Assembly: GCF_000422245.1 (NCBI RefSeq)
Contig: NZ_ATHI01000005.1
Location: forward strand, 186,001-250,000
Direction: 5' to 3'
DNA: 64,000 nt
Source: Alkalidesulfovibrio alkalitolerans DSM 16529
Lineage (GTDB): Bacteria > Desulfobacterota > Desulfovibrionia > Desulfovibrionales > Desulfovibrionaceae
How positions within the stretch are numbered: position 1 is the stretch's first letter; each line of letters opens with the position of its first letter. This document shows, piece after piece, positions 16,845-25,834 of the stretch. Under the pieces are notes generated by a model. It saw only the letters and a program-made list of their open reading frames with translations, had not been told where the DNA came from and made no database searches. Both the position numbers and the translations under genes were made by a program.

Positions 16845-18194
16845 TCAGGCCAGTCCAGGCAGGATGGCCGTGGCGATAGTGAAGTAGATGATGACGCCCG
16901 CCGCGTCCGCGATGGAGGTGATGAGCGGCGCGCTGGCCGTGGCCGGGTCGAACTTGAGCTTGGTGAGCGCGAAGGGCAGCGACATGCCGATGAGGCTGCC
17001 CACAACGACCACCACGACCATGGTGCTGGCGACGACCAAGGCGATCTCCGGCCCGCCCCTGAAGAGCCCAAGGCCGCTCACGGCCACGGCCATGGTCAGG
17101 CCCAGGCCAGTTGCGACCAGAACCTCGCGGCCGAGCATCTTCACCCAGTCGCGCATGACAACCTCGCCCGTGGCCAGGGCGCGGACCATGAGCGTGGCCG
17201 CTTGCGAGCCCGCGTTGCCGCCCGAGTCGATAAGCAGCGGCAGGAAGAAGACCAGGGCCACGTAGCTGGCGATGGTGTCCTCGAAATAAGCGATGCCCGC
17301 GCCCGAGAAGATGTTGCCGAAGACGAGCACGACCAGCCAGAAGACGCGCTTGCGATACAAAAGCCATGCCCCGGCGGTCTTCAGGCTGCCCTCGATCTTG
17401 CCCACGGTGCCCGACTTGTGGAAGTCCTCGGTGGCTTCCTCATGGGCCACGTCCATGGCGTCGTCATGAGTGATGATGCCCACCAAAGCCTCGTTGCCGT
17501 TGATGACCGGCAGCGCGAGGAGGTCGTACTTGGCGATCTTGCGCACGGCCTCCTCCTGGTCCTCGTCGGCCCGGGCGAAGATCACGTCCGCGTTCATGAT
17601 GGCCTCGACCTTCTTGTGCGAGGGCGCGAGGATCAGATCCTTGAGGGAGACGAGACCGCGCAGCCGACGATTCTCGTCCACCACGTAGGCGTAATAGATG
17701 GTCTCGGCGTCCGGGGCCTCGGCGCGCAGCTTGGCGATGGCCTCGGCCACGGTCATGTGCGCCGAAAGCGCCACGTACTCCGAGGTCATGATAGACCCGG
17801 CCGTGCCCTCGGCGTACGAGGAGAGCTTCAGGATGTCGTCGCGCTCGGCCTGGGCCAGTCCGGGCAGGATGGCCTCGCGCTCCTCATCGGGCATGCGCTT
17901 GAGCAGGTCCACGCGGTCGTCGTGCGGCATGGCCGCGACCAGAAGGATCAAGCGCCGCCGCGAGAGCGAATCCACGACGATCCGCTGCTGCTCCGCAGGC
18001 AGGTGGGCGAAAAGTTCCGCGCCGTAGAGCGGATCGATGTAGCGCAGGATCTCGACGATCTCGGCGACGTCGAGATGGGAAAGCACCTCGGCGTTCAGGC
18101 CGGGGTTGCCGATGACGAAAAAACGACGCAACGCGTCGCCGTCCTTGCTCGCGATCAGGCCGCGAAGCTCGTTGACAAGGGTCTTGATGAGCAT
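16845..18194 (-). CDS. mgtE: Magnesium transporter MgtE
   Basis: The 449-residue protein has an N-terminal superhelical Mg-sensing domain (about 1-130), a CBS pair (about 135-255: GSIMTSEYVALSAHMTV, then AIMNADVIFARADEDQ) and five C-terminal helices. The pore motif LLIDSGGNAGSQAATLMVRALA is broken here as SGGNAGSQA. MgtE is an Mg2+ channel gated by cytosolic Mg2+ through the N and CBS domains. It is closed by a strong terminator. The 5' leader holds an inverted repeat around the SD (see 18195-18244). Confidence 0.95.
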   Translation of the reverse strand: MLIKTLVNELRGLIASKDGDALRRFFVIGNPGLNAEVLSHLDVAEIVEILRYIDPLYGAELFAHLPAEQQRIVVDSLSRRRLILLVAAMPHDDRVDLLKRMPDEEREAILPGLAQAERDDILKLSSYAEGTAGSIMTSEYVALSAHMTVAEAIAKLRAEAPDAETIYYAYVVDENRRLRGLVSLKDLILAPSHKKVEAIMNADVIFARADEDQEEAVRKIAKYDLLALPVINGNEALVGIITHDDAMDVAHEEATEDFHKSGTVGKIEGSLKTAGAWLLYRKRVFWLVVLVFGNIFSGAGIAYFEDTIASYVALVFFLPLLIDSGGNAGSQAATLMVRALATGEVVMRDWVKMLGREVLVATGLGLTMAVAVSGLGLFRGGPEIALVVASTMVVVVVVGSLIGMSLPFALTKLKFDPATASAPLITSIADAAGVIIYFTIATAILPGLA

Positions 18195-18244
18195 GGCTCG
18201 TCTCCTAAAGTCGCCGCCGGAAGGCGGGACGAGGCGGACGAGCC
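18195..18244 (-). promoter_or_regulatory. Inverted repeat enclosing the mgtE ribosome-binding site
   Basis: GGCTCGTC and GACGAGCC, 8 bp each, lie 34 bp apart directly before the mgtE start codon; the SD AGGAG overlaps the inner edge of one arm. In mRNA the pairing would hide the SD, a possible translational control. It does not match the M-box Mg2+ riboswitch that I know. Confidence 0.35.
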
Positions 18245-18539
18245 GGGAGGATGAATCCTAGCGGCGCACGTCCGCCCCGCCCCAGACATGGGCGAGGTGT
18301 CGTGATCGTGGTCTACTGCCGCTTTGTTCGGACATGGTCTCCTTGACCTCTGTTAGAATTATGGAAAAGCGCTTTCAGGGGCGAACACGCCCATGCGCCA
18401 AAGCCGGTTGTTCATACGCGCGGCGTCCGGCCGTGTCAACCCACGCGAACCTCGCCACGAGAATCGGCGCTCCGCAAAGCTTCGGACAAGCCGTTCCTTC
18501 CCTCTTTTCCTCGCCCTCGGCATGGGGTAATGTCGGATC
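18245..18539. other. Divergent intergenic region, no gene seen
   Basis: Together with the mgtE leader this is 345 bp between divergent genes. I see no supported open frame, RNA gene or clear promoter. Both transcription units presumably start within it. Confidence 0.5.
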
Positions 18540-19619
18540 ATGATCGAACTCACGCCCGAACTCGTGCAGGACTATCTGACGCGCGCCCACGGTCCCTCGG
18601 CCCGGCTCGTGACGGCCGGGGCCATCGGCACCCTCGACGCCCAGGGCATGAAGCGCTTCGGCTACGGCAAGCCGCTCTTCGTGCGCTTCACCGTGGACGG
18701 CGAGGAGCGCGAGGCCGTGCTCTCGGTCATGAAGGGCGACGTCTACGGCCACCAGTTCTCCTGGGACCGCGCGGCCGTGCTGCTCTTCCAGCACGCCACG
18801 AGCGGCCGCCTGCCCCGGCATTGCGCGCCGCTTGGCGTGGGCTACGTGGACGGCGCGGGCCGCCTCGTGCCGCTTGACGAGCCGCAGGAATTCTTCATCG
18901 TCAACGAAAAGCTCTCGGGCCACGACTATTTTCTCGACCTGGACCGCATCCGGAGCGGCGACTTCAGGCCGTCCGACCTGGCCATGGCCCAAAATTTCGC
19001 CCGCTGGCTGGCCGTAATACACGCGCAAAAACACGACGATCCCCATCTCTACTGGCGACGGATGCGCGACCTGATCGGTTCCAGCGAGTGCATCACCGGG
19101 CTCATCGACGAGGCCTACCCGCCCGATTACGAGCCTTTTCCGGCCGAGCGCTTCCAGGCAGTGGAGCGCCAGCTCGTGGACTGGCGCTGGCGGCTGAAGC
19201 GCTATGCGCGGCGGCTGTGCGTGGTGCACGGCGATTTCCATCCCTGGAACGTGCTCGTGGACGGGGACGAATTCCGGGTCTTGGACAGGAGCCGGGGCGA
19301 GTTCGGCGAGGCCGCGGGCGACGTGGCGGCCATGGCCGTCAACTACCTGTTGTGGGGCATCCTGGACACGCCGCGCTTCGACGGGCCGTTCCGTGAACTG
19401 TGGGACGCCTTCTTCGCGACCTACATCGAGGCCACAGGCGACCGCGAAATGCTTGAGGTCATCGGGCCGTTCTTCGTCTTTCGCGCCCTGGTGGTGGCCA
19501 GCCCGCAGTGGTATCCCGGCCACCCGCCCGAGGTCAGGGCGGCTCTCTTCCGATTTCTCGAACGAGCCCTGTCGCGTGCGCCCTTCGACTGGCAAGGCGT
19601 GGACGGATACCTGGCATGA
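18540..19619 (+). CDS. APH/choline-kinase-fold phosphotransferase
   Basis: The 359-residue soluble protein has the aminoglycoside-phosphotransferase fold. Catalytic loop LCVVHGDFHPWNVLV lies near residue 225-238, and the metal-binding VLDRSRGEFGEAAGD about 15 residues later. Members phosphorylate small hydroxyl compounds; classic DxD wording is modified here (LDRSRGE), so activity is not certain. The stop overlaps the start of an APS-kinase-like gene (ATGA), which implies the two are made together. I do not recognise the pathway. Confidence 0.75.
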   Translation: MIELTPELVQDYLTRAHGPSARLVTAGAIGTLDAQGMKRFGYGKPLFVRFTVDGEEREAVLSVMKGDVYGHQFSWDRAAVLLFQHATSGRLPRHCAPLGVGYVDGAGRLVPLDEPQEFFIVNEKLSGHDYFLDLDRIRSGDFRPSDLAMAQNFARWLAVIHAQKHDDPHLYWRRMRDLIGSSECITGLIDEAYPPDYEPFPAERFQAVERQLVDWRWRLKRYARRLCVVHGDFHPWNVLVDGDEFRVLDRSRGEFGEAAGDVAAMAVNYLLWGILDTPRFDGPFRELWDAFFATYIEATGDREMLEVIGPFFVFRALVVASPQWYPGHPPEVRAALFRFLERALSRAPFDWQGVDGYLA

Positions 19620-20212
19620 AGAAAGGCCACGGCAGCCAGGGCTGGGCCGTGTGGGTCACCGGCCTGCCCGGCTCGGGCAAGACCTCCGTGGCCACGGCCC
19701 TGGTGGAAGGCCTCAGGCGGCGCGGCTTCATGGCCGTGCACCTGTCCATGGACGAGCGGCGCAAGGCCTATTTCCCCAGTCCTTCCTACAGCGCCGAGGA
19801 GCGTGAGCGGGCCTACTCCATGTTCGTGGAGGAGGCCGCTTTTCTGGTGCGCGGCGGCAAGGGCGTGGTCATGGACGCTTCCGCGCACCGGCGCGAGTTG
19901 CGCCGCCGGGCGCGCCGCCTCATCCCGCGCTTCGCCGAGATCCACCTCAAGTGCCCGGTGGAGGAGGCCATGCGCCGCGAGGCCACGCGCCCCGAAGGGC
20001 TGGTCATGGCCGGGCTCTACGAGAAGGCCCTGGATCGCAAGGCCACGGGCAAAGACGTGCCCGGCCTGGGCGTGGTGCCGGGCGTGGACGAGCCCTTCGA
20101 GGAGGACGAGGCCGCCGAGTGCGTCATCGACGCGGGCGCGCTGCCGCCCGAAGAAGTGATCTCCAGGGCCCAGGCCTTCGTCTTTTTGTGGCTGATGGAT
20201 CATTACGGCTGA
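19616..20212 (+). CDS. Adenylyl-sulfate kinase-like P-loop kinase
   Basis: The 198-residue protein has Walker A GLPGSGKTS at 16-24. Its C-terminal half resembles APS kinase (GLYEKAL, then GVDEPFEEDEAAECVID). APS kinase makes PAPS from APS. The usual LDGDxxR motif is replaced here by LSMDERR, so the acceptor may differ. Dissimilatory sulfate reduction does not need PAPS, which makes a role in sulfonation or in another phosphorylation plausible. It overlaps the APH-fold gene by 4 bp. Confidence 0.75.
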   Translation: MKKGHGSQGWAVWVTGLPGSGKTSVATALVEGLRRRGFMAVHLSMDERRKAYFPSPSYSAEERERAYSMFVEEAAFLVRGGKGVVMDASAHRRELRRRARRLIPRFAEIHLKCPVEEAMRREATRPEGLVMAGLYEKALDRKATGKDVPGLGVVPGVDEPFEEDEAAECVIDAGALPPEEVISRAQAFVFLWLMDHYG

Positions 20213-20340
20213 CGCCCGGCCCCCTCGTCAGGCCGCGAAAATTTTTCCACGCTTGACATTTGCCTCAAACGCCCCACAAGGTGCTTGGCCCGGCCGGACA
20301 CAAGGCAAAGCGCCGCCATGGCCCCCCACAGGACTGCCCG

Positions 20341-21714
20341 ATGCTGTTTTCGATCATAACCTTCGGTTGCCAGATGAACGCGGGCGACTCCGAATGGCTC
20401 GCCCGCACCCTGCGCGGCATGGGCTGGGAGGAGATTCCGCCCGACAAGGCCGCAAAGGCCGACGTGGTCGTCATCAACACGTGCAGCGTACGCAAAAAGC
20501 CCGAGGAGAAGGTCTACAGCCTGCTCGGGCGGCTGCGCGACGCCATGCGCGACAATCCCCGCGCCTTCGTGGCCGTGGGCGGCTGCCTGGCGCAGCAGGC
20601 GGGCGAGGAATTCTTCCGCCGCTTCCCCCAGGTGCGGCTGGTCTTCGGCACGGACGGCGCGGCCGCCGCGCCCCAGGCCATCGAACGGCTGGCCGCCGAG
20701 CCGGGACTTCGGCTCTCGCTGCTCGACTTCGCCGAACGCTACGAGCCGCGCGAGCGCCACTGGCCGGACGAGAAAGTCGCGTCCCAGGCCTTCGTGACCA
20801 TCATGCAGGGCTGCGACAACTTCTGCGCCTACTGCATCGTGCCCCACGTGCGCGGACGGCAGAAGTCCCGCCCGGCCCCGGACGTGCTGGCCGAATGCCG
20901 CGAATGGCTCGCGCGCGGGGCCACGGAGATCACCCTGCTCGGCCAGAACGTCAACTCCTACGGCCAGGACGCCTCGGGCGACGGCACGGGCTTCGCGGAC
21001 CTCCTGCGCGACGTGGCCGGGCTGCCTGGTCTTCGCTGGCTGCGCTTCGTGACCTCGCACCCCAAGGACATCGCGCCCGAAGTCATCCGCGCCTTCGCCG
21101 AACTCGACAACCTGGCTCCAAAGCTCCATCTGCCCGTGCAGTCCGGCTCTGACCGCATCCTTTCGCTCATGGGCCGCAAGTACGACCGCGCGCGCTACCT
21201 GGACATCGTGGCCCGCCTGCGCGAGGCGCGGCCGGACATCGCGCTTTCCACGGACCTCATCGTGGGATTTCCCACGGAAACCGAGGCCGAGTTCCGCGAG
21301 ACTCTCTCGTTGATGGAGGAGGTGCGCTTCGAATCGAGCTTCTCCTTCCTCTACAACGACCGGCCCGGTGTGCGCGCCTGCGACATCGAGCCCAAGGTGG
21401 CCGACGCGGTGAAGACCAGGCGGCTTTTGGAGCTGCAGGCCTTGCAGGAGCGGCTGACCGAGGAGGCCTACGCCGCGTGGGTGGGCCGTGAGATCGAGGT
21501 CGTCTTCGAGCGCGGGAGCAGAAAGGACGGGCCGGGCGACGCGCCTTCCCTGGCCGGGCGCGACCCCTACGGCCGGGTCGTGAACGTGGCCCTGCCGACG
21601 GACGCCGTGAAGCGTGAAGAAGATTTGACCGGACAGACGGCGCGTGTCACAATCACCATGGCCAAAAAGCATTCCCTCAACGCCACGCTCGCGGAGGCGC
21701 CATGGTTGAGATGA
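20341..21714 (+). CDS. miaB: tRNA-2-methylthio-N6-dimethylallyladenosine synthase
   Basis: A radical-SAM methylthiotransferase that converts i6A37 to ms2i6A37 in tRNAs. The 457-residue product has the N-terminal UPF0004 cysteines (FGCQMN, NTCSVR, GGCLAQ), the radical-SAM CxxxCxxC in GCDNFCAYC, HLPVQSGSDRIL and a C-terminal TRAM domain. The ATG at 20341 gives the usual short lead to FGCQMN; the SD is weak (CAGGA). It overlaps the next gene by 13 bp. Confidence 0.95.
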   Translation: MLFSIITFGCQMNAGDSEWLARTLRGMGWEEIPPDKAAKADVVVINTCSVRKKPEEKVYSLLGRLRDAMRDNPRAFVAVGGCLAQQAGEEFFRRFPQVRLVFGTDGAAAAPQAIERLAAEPGLRLSLLDFAERYEPRERHWPDEKVASQAFVTIMQGCDNFCAYCIVPHVRGRQKSRPAPDVLAECREWLARGATEITLLGQNVNSYGQDASGDGTGFADLLRDVAGLPGLRWLRFVTSHPKDIAPEVIRAFAELDNLAPKLHLPVQSGSDRILSLMGRKYDRARYLDIVARLREARPDIALSTDLIVGFPTETEAEFRETLSLMEEVRFESSFSFLYNDRPGVRACDIEPKVADAVKTRRLLELQALQERLTEEAYAAWVGREIEVVFERGSRKDGPGDAPSLAGRDPYGRVVNVALPTDAVKREEDLTGQTARVTITMAKKHSLNATLAEAPWLR

Positions 21715-22193
21715 AAGTTTTCGGACTCGCCCTGGACGAGGATTCGCAGGTGCCCGTCCTGATCCTCAAGGACATGGCCGAAGAAAAGGTCCTGCCCATC
21801 TGGATCGGAGCGATGGAGGCCATGGCCATTTCCATGGCCCTGAACGAGATGTCCCTGCCCCGGCCCATGACCCACGATCTTCTCCTGAACATGGTCAAGG
21901 GGCTGGGCGGCGAGATCACGGCCGTTGAAGTCGTCTCGCTCGACGAAGGCACCTATTTCGCCGAGATCGAGGTGCTCGTGGGCGAGGAGAAGCGGCGCAT
22001 CGACGCGCGCCCCTCGGACGCGGTGGCCCTGGCCCTGCGTGCCAAGGCCCCCATCCGCGTGGCCGAGCAGGTGCTGACCGAGGCCGCGTCCAACCGGGCC
22101 GAGCCGGGGAAGCCCGAGCTTCGCGGCGAGGACGCCAACAAGTGGAACGAACTGCTCGAACGCTACGACCCCGACGACAAATACAAGATGTAG
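21702..22193 (+). CDS. DUF151 bifunctional nuclease family protein
   Basis: The 163-residue protein has the DUF151 core: VPVLILKD, LPIWIGAMEAMAI, RPMTHDLLLNM and the RIDARPSDAVALALR signature. Some relatives show DNase/RNase activity in vitro, but the cellular role is unclear. Its start lies within the miaB 3' end, so it is translationally coupled to miaB. Confidence 0.9.
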   Translation: MVEMKVFGLALDEDSQVPVLILKDMAEEKVLPIWIGAMEAMAISMALNEMSLPRPMTHDLLLNMVKGLGGEITAVEVVSLDEGTYFAEIEVLVGEEKRRIDARPSDAVALALRAKAPIRVAEQVLTEAASNRAEPGKPELRGEDANKWNELLERYDPDDKYKM

Positions 22194-22209
22194 CCCGCAA
22201 AGGCCCTCC

Positions 22210-22866
22210 ATGATAGACCTGCATACCCACACCACCTTCTCCGACGGCGCGCTGATCCCGGCCGAACTCATCCGCAGGGCCAAGGCCGCAGGCTACCGCG
22301 CCGTGGCCATCACCGACCACGCCGACCTCTCCAACCTCGAATTCAACGTCGCGGCCATCCGCCGCATGGCCTCGACCTATGGCACGTTCGCGGACATCGA
22401 CGTGCTCTGCGGGGCCGAGATCACCCACGTGCCGCCGCCGCTCATCGCACAGACCGTGACCTTGGCGCGCGAGGCCGGGGCCGAGATCGTGGTCATGCAC
22501 GGCGAGACCATCGTGGAGCCGGTGGAGCGCGGCACGAACCTCGCGGCCATCGAGGCCGGGGTGGACATCCTGGCGCACCCGGGCATGATTACCGAGGAGG
22601 AGGCACTGCTTGCGCGCGAACGCGGCGTTTTCCTGGAGATCACCACGCGCGGCGGCCACAGCCTGAGCAACGGCCACGTGGCGGCCATGGCCCGCAAGAC
22701 CGGGGCCAAGCTCGTCATCAACAACGACGCCCACGCGCCGGGCGACTTGGTGGGGCCGGAGCGCCGTCGGCTGGTGGCCCTGGGAGCGGGCCTGAGCGCG
22801 GCGGAATACGAGGCCTGCGAGGCGAACTCGCGCGAACTGGCCGGCCGCCTGCTGGGCCTTCGCTGA
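22210..22866 (+). CDS. PHP domain metal-dependent phosphatase
   Basis: The 218-residue protein begins with the PHP metal-binding motif [11 protein letters not shown]. Further ligands occur in AITDHAD, CGAEIT, DILAHPG and [11 protein letters not shown] proteins hydrolyse phosphate esters, for example histidinol phosphate or nucleotides. Substrate is not evident. It follows the DUF151 gene by 16 bp and probably shares its transcript. Confidence 0.88.
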   Translation: MIDLHTHTTFSDGALIPAELIRRAKAAGYRAVAITDHADLSNLEFNVAAIRRMASTYGTFADIDVLCGAEITHVPPPLIAQTVTLAREAGAEIVVMHGETIVEPVERGTNLAAIEAGVDILAHPGMITEEEALLARERGVFLEITTRGGHSLSNGHVAAMARKTGAKLVINNDAHAPGDLVGPERRRLVALGAGLSAAEYEACEANSRELAGRLLGLR

Positions 22867-22979
22867 GCCGGGGCAAGGAACGGGCGGCGGCCACGGTCGA
22901 AAGACCGCGCAACCCCCTGTTTCCGTTGCACCGCGCGCCCCCTTCCCCCCTGCCCGCACACGTGCTATAGGCCCTCCCC

Positions 22980-23741
22980 ATGTCCGATTCCGCCCTGGAA
23001 TCCCTACTCGCACGCGCGGCCGAAACGCTCAAAAGCGCCCGCCACGCAGTGGCCTTCACCGGCGCGGGAATCTCCGTGCCGTCCGGCATCCCCGACTTCC
23101 GCAGCCCCGGCGGCCTATGGTCGCGTTTCGATCCCATGGAGGTGGCCAGCATCGGCGCGCTCAGGCGCGACCCGAAGCGGGTCTGGGAATTCCTGGTCGA
23201 GGCCATGGACTTCTTCGGCCGCGCCGCGCCCAACCCGGCCCACTTGGCCCTGGCCGAGATGGAACGCGCCGGGCGCATACGGGCCGTGATCACGCAAAAC
23301 ATCGACGGCCTGCACCAGGAAGCGGGATCGCGCCGCGTGGTGGAATTCCACGGCGGCTGCCAGACGTTCTACTGCACGGGCTGCAAGGCCCCGCACGATC
23401 CCGGCCTGGCAAGAAAGATCACCGCCTCTGACATTCCCTGGCGTTGCGCGGCGTGCGGCGGCGTGGTGCGGCCAGACGTGGTCTTCTTCGGCGAGGGCAT
23501 CCCGCAGGCCGCCCTGCACGAGGCATCCCGTCTCGCGGCCCAGGCCGACGCAGTACTCATCGTGGGTACCTCGGGCGAAGTCGCTCCGGCCAATCAGATC
23601 CCAGCAAACATCAAGGCCCGCGGCGGCACGGTCATCGAAATCAACCTCGGCCCGACACTGTACCGCGACATCACCGACATACGTTTCGATGCAAAGGCGG
23701 AAGAAGTGCTGCCGTTGCTTGCCTCCAGGACATGTTGCTAG
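22980..23741 (+). CDS. Sir2-family NAD-dependent protein deacylase
   Basis: The 253-residue sirtuin has the NAD-binding [14 protein letters not shown], the QNIDGLH motif, catalytic His in VEFHGG and four zinc cysteines (CTGC and CAAC). It removes acyl groups from lysines and makes nicotinamide and O-acyl-ADP-ribose. Residues suggesting desuccinylase specificity (Tyr and Arg after the first motif) cannot be assigned firmly by reading. It ends 57 bp before tolQ. Confidence 0.93.
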   Translation: MSDSALESLLARAAETLKSARHAVAFTGAGISVPSGIPDFRSPGGLWSRFDPMEVASIGALRRDPKRVWEFLVEAMDFFGRAAPNPAHLALAEMERAGRIRAVITQNIDGLHQEAGSRRVVEFHGGCQTFYCTGCKAPHDPGLARKITASDIPWRCAACGGVVRPDVVFFGEGIPQAALHEASRLAAQADAVLIVGTSGEVAPANQIPANIKARGGTVIEINLGPTLYRDITDIRFDAKAEEVLPLLASRTCC

Positions 23742-23798
23742 CCCTGCGGCGATGCCGTAGAATATCATTGTTCGATTCACCCCCAAGGTAGGAAGCCC

Positions 23799-24494
23799 AT
23801 GACGGATATTTTTCTGAGGGTTCTCACGGAATCCGGTCTTGTCATCCAGACGATCATGTATCTCCTTATCGCCATGTCCATCGCAAGCTGGAGCATCATT
23901 TTCATGAAGATAATCCAGTTGCGCAAGGTCAGAAAACAATGCGTGGAGCAGTTCGAGCTGTTCCAGCAGTCCGGCGACATAACCTCGGCCATGAAGAGCA
24001 TGAGCCAGAACCAGACATCGCCCATGTACATGGTCGGGTCGTTCGCGCTCAAGGAACTGCGCAGGCTGGAAAAGGCCGACCTTTCTCCGAGCGTGAAGGG
24101 GCGGCTGGCCATCGACAACGTGCGCCGGGCGCTGCGCCAGGGCGTGAGCGTCCAACTCGACGAGGTCGGCAGTTCCCTCGTCTTCCTCTCCACCTGCACG
24201 AACATCGCGCCCTTCCTCGGTCTCTTCGGCACGGTCTGGGGCATCATGCGCTCGTTCCACGAGATCGGCATGATGAAGAGCGCCTCGCTGATCGTGGTCG
24301 GCCCCGGCATCGCCGAGGCGCTGACGACCACGGTCTTCGGACTCGCCGTGGCCATTCCGGCGGCCATGTTCTACAACGGCTTCGTCGGGATGATGGCCAG
24401 CATCGAGACGTATCTGGTCAACTTCGCCTCGTCCTTCCTGAACCGCATCCAGCGCGAGCTGGCCTGGACCGCCGAGAACGGAAGCGACATCTAG
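23799..24494 (+). CDS. tolQ: Tol-Pal system proton channel subunit TolQ
   Basis: The 231-residue inner-membrane protein has three transmembrane segments (about 15-38, 130-155, 170-195). It carries the MotA/TolQ/ExbB motif region with FLGLFGTVWGIMRSF. With TolR it uses the proton-motive force to energise TolA during outer-membrane constriction at division. AGGTAGGA precedes the ATG. It is the first gene of tolQRAB-pal, which fixes its identity as TolQ rather than ExbB. Confidence 0.95.
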   Translation: MTDIFLRVLTESGLVIQTIMYLLIAMSIASWSIIFMKIIQLRKVRKQCVEQFELFQQSGDITSAMKSMSQNQTSPMYMVGSFALKELRRLEKADLSPSVKGRLAIDNVRRALRQGVSVQLDEVGSSLVFLSTCTNIAPFLGLFGTVWGIMRSFHEIGMMKSASLIVVGPGIAEALTTTVFGLAVAIPAAMFYNGFVGMMASIETYLVNFASSFLNRIQRELAWTAENGSDI

Positions 24495-24575
24495 CCGGGC
24501 AAACGCGCGCGGACGGGCGACATCCCCAAAGCCGCGCGGCGAAGCCTTCAGGCCGGTATCCGGCCGGGAGACGAC

Positions 24576-25019
24576 ATGGCCTTCGATTACAGAAGCAACC
24601 GCAAGTTCCTGACGGAGATGAACCTCACTCCGCTCATGGACCTTGTCTTCAACCTGCTCATCATTTTCATGATCTCCGCTCCCCTGATGACCCAGGGGTT
24701 GGACGTGGACCTGCCCGAGACCAAGGCCGCACAGGAACTGCCCGCAGACAAGGACCACCTGATCCTGACCGTGGACAGGAGCGGCCGCATCTTCGTGGAC
24801 GAGTTCGAGGTCAAGGTCGAGGAGTTGGAGAACTATCTGAAAAAATTGGTCGTGGACCAGAAAAAAGCGCTCTACATGAAGGCCGACGGCGACGTGCCGT
24901 ACGGCGTCGTGGTCAAGGTCATGGGCGAAGCCAAGGCAGCGGGCATCGACAAGCTCGGCATGGTCGCCGAACAGACCAGGGACGCGTTGCAGGCTCCCAA
25001 GCTGCCGGAAAAAAAATAG
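24576..25019 (+). CDS. tolR: Tol-Pal system protein TolR
   Basis: A 147-residue ExbD/TolR protein with one N-terminal transmembrane helix. The proton-coupling Asp sits in NLTPLMDLVFNLLIIFMI, followed by the periplasmic domain (DLPETKAAQELP, LTVDRSGRIFVD). It couples TolQ proton flow to TolA. It lies 81 bp after tolQ and 3 bp before tolA. Confidence 0.95.
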   Translation: MAFDYRSNRKFLTEMNLTPLMDLVFNLLIIFMISAPLMTQGLDVDLPETKAAQELPADKDHLILTVDRSGRIFVDEFEVKVEELENYLKKLVVDQKKALYMKADGDVPYGVVVKVMGEAKAAGIDKLGMVAEQTRDALQAPKLPEKK

Positions 25020-25022
25020 ACG

Positions 25023-25832
25023 ATGCGTTCCGGCCTCCCGTACTCCCTGGCTCTGCACCTCGCCGTGGTGCTGGTCGTATGGCTCGCGTCCATCATCTCG
25101 CCGACTCCGGTGATCCGGCTCGACCTGCCGGTGGTGCAGGTGGACTTGGTGACGCTGGAACAGCCCAAGCCCGCGCCCAGGCCCGCGCCCGTGCCGCCGA
25201 AGCCCGAGCCAAAACCCGAACCGCCCAAACCGGAGCCCCCCAAACCGGAGCCCCCGAAACCCGAACCCGTTCCGGAACCCAAGCCCGAGCCAAAACCCAT
25301 TACGGAGAAAACGCCCGAGCCAAAACCGGAACCCAAGCCCGAGCCGCCAAAGCCCGAGCCCAAGCCAGAACCCAAGAAGCCGCCCGAACCCACGCCCGAG
25401 GAGATCAGGCGCAAGGCATTGGAGGACGCGAAGAAGAAGGCCGAGGCCGAACGCCGCAAAGCCGAGCAGGCCGACCCGCGCAAGCAGGCCCTGGCCGAAG
25501 CTCAGCGCCAGGCGCAACAGTCGGGCCAGCCTTCGGGCGAGGGCCAGACCTCCGGCGTGGTCGATATCTACGCAAACCTGGTGATGCAGATCATCAAGAA
25601 CAACTGGCGTTATCCCGCCCTTCGTCCCGACCCGAGTCTCGTGGCGACCATCGAATTGGCCGTGGACAAGGACGGAACCATCGTGGGCTTCAAGGTGCTG
25701 CGCCAGTCCGGCAGGGCCGACTTCGACTCCTCGGTCGTCAAGGCCGTGGAGGAGACCAAGACCCTGCCGCCGCCCCCTGAGGGACTTAGGACCATCGTCG
25801 TCAACTTCAACCTTGAGGAACTCTTGAGATAG
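25023..25832 (+). CDS. tolA: TolA/TonB-type energy transducer
   Basis: The 269-residue protein has a single N-terminal helix, then a long Pro-Lys-Glu stretch (about 45-125) of PKPEP-type repeats. An Ala/Lys/Glu helical segment and a C-terminal TonB/TolA domain (NNWRYPALRPDPSL, GRADFDSSVVKAVEETKTLP) follow. It spans the periplasm to reach Pal/TolB. The PKPEP spacer is more TonB-like than the long alpha-helix of E. coli TolA, but its place between tolR and tolB supports TolA. Confidence 0.9.
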   Translation: MRSGLPYSLALHLAVVLVVWLASIISPTPVIRLDLPVVQVDLVTLEQPKPAPRPAPVPPKPEPKPEPPKPEPPKPEPPKPEPVPEPKPEPKPITEKTPEPKPEPKPEPPKPEPKPEPKKPPEPTPEEIRRKALEDAKKKAEAERRKAEQADPRKQALAEAQRQAQQSGQPSGEGQTSGVVDIYANLVMQIIKNNWRYPALRPDPSLVATIELAVDKDGTIVGFKVLRQSGRADFDSSVVKAVEETKTLPPPPEGLRTIVVNFNLEELLR

Positions 25833-25834
25833 CC

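Noticed and set aside
18195-18540. M-box Mg2+ riboswitch upstream of mgtE
   Set aside because: I could not find the conserved M-box core sequences; only a simple inverted repeat over the SD is visible.
23765-23785. GTTCGATTC resembling a tRNA T-loop
   Set aside because: No acceptor, D or anticodon arms can be folded around it and the upstream sequence codes for the sirtuin.
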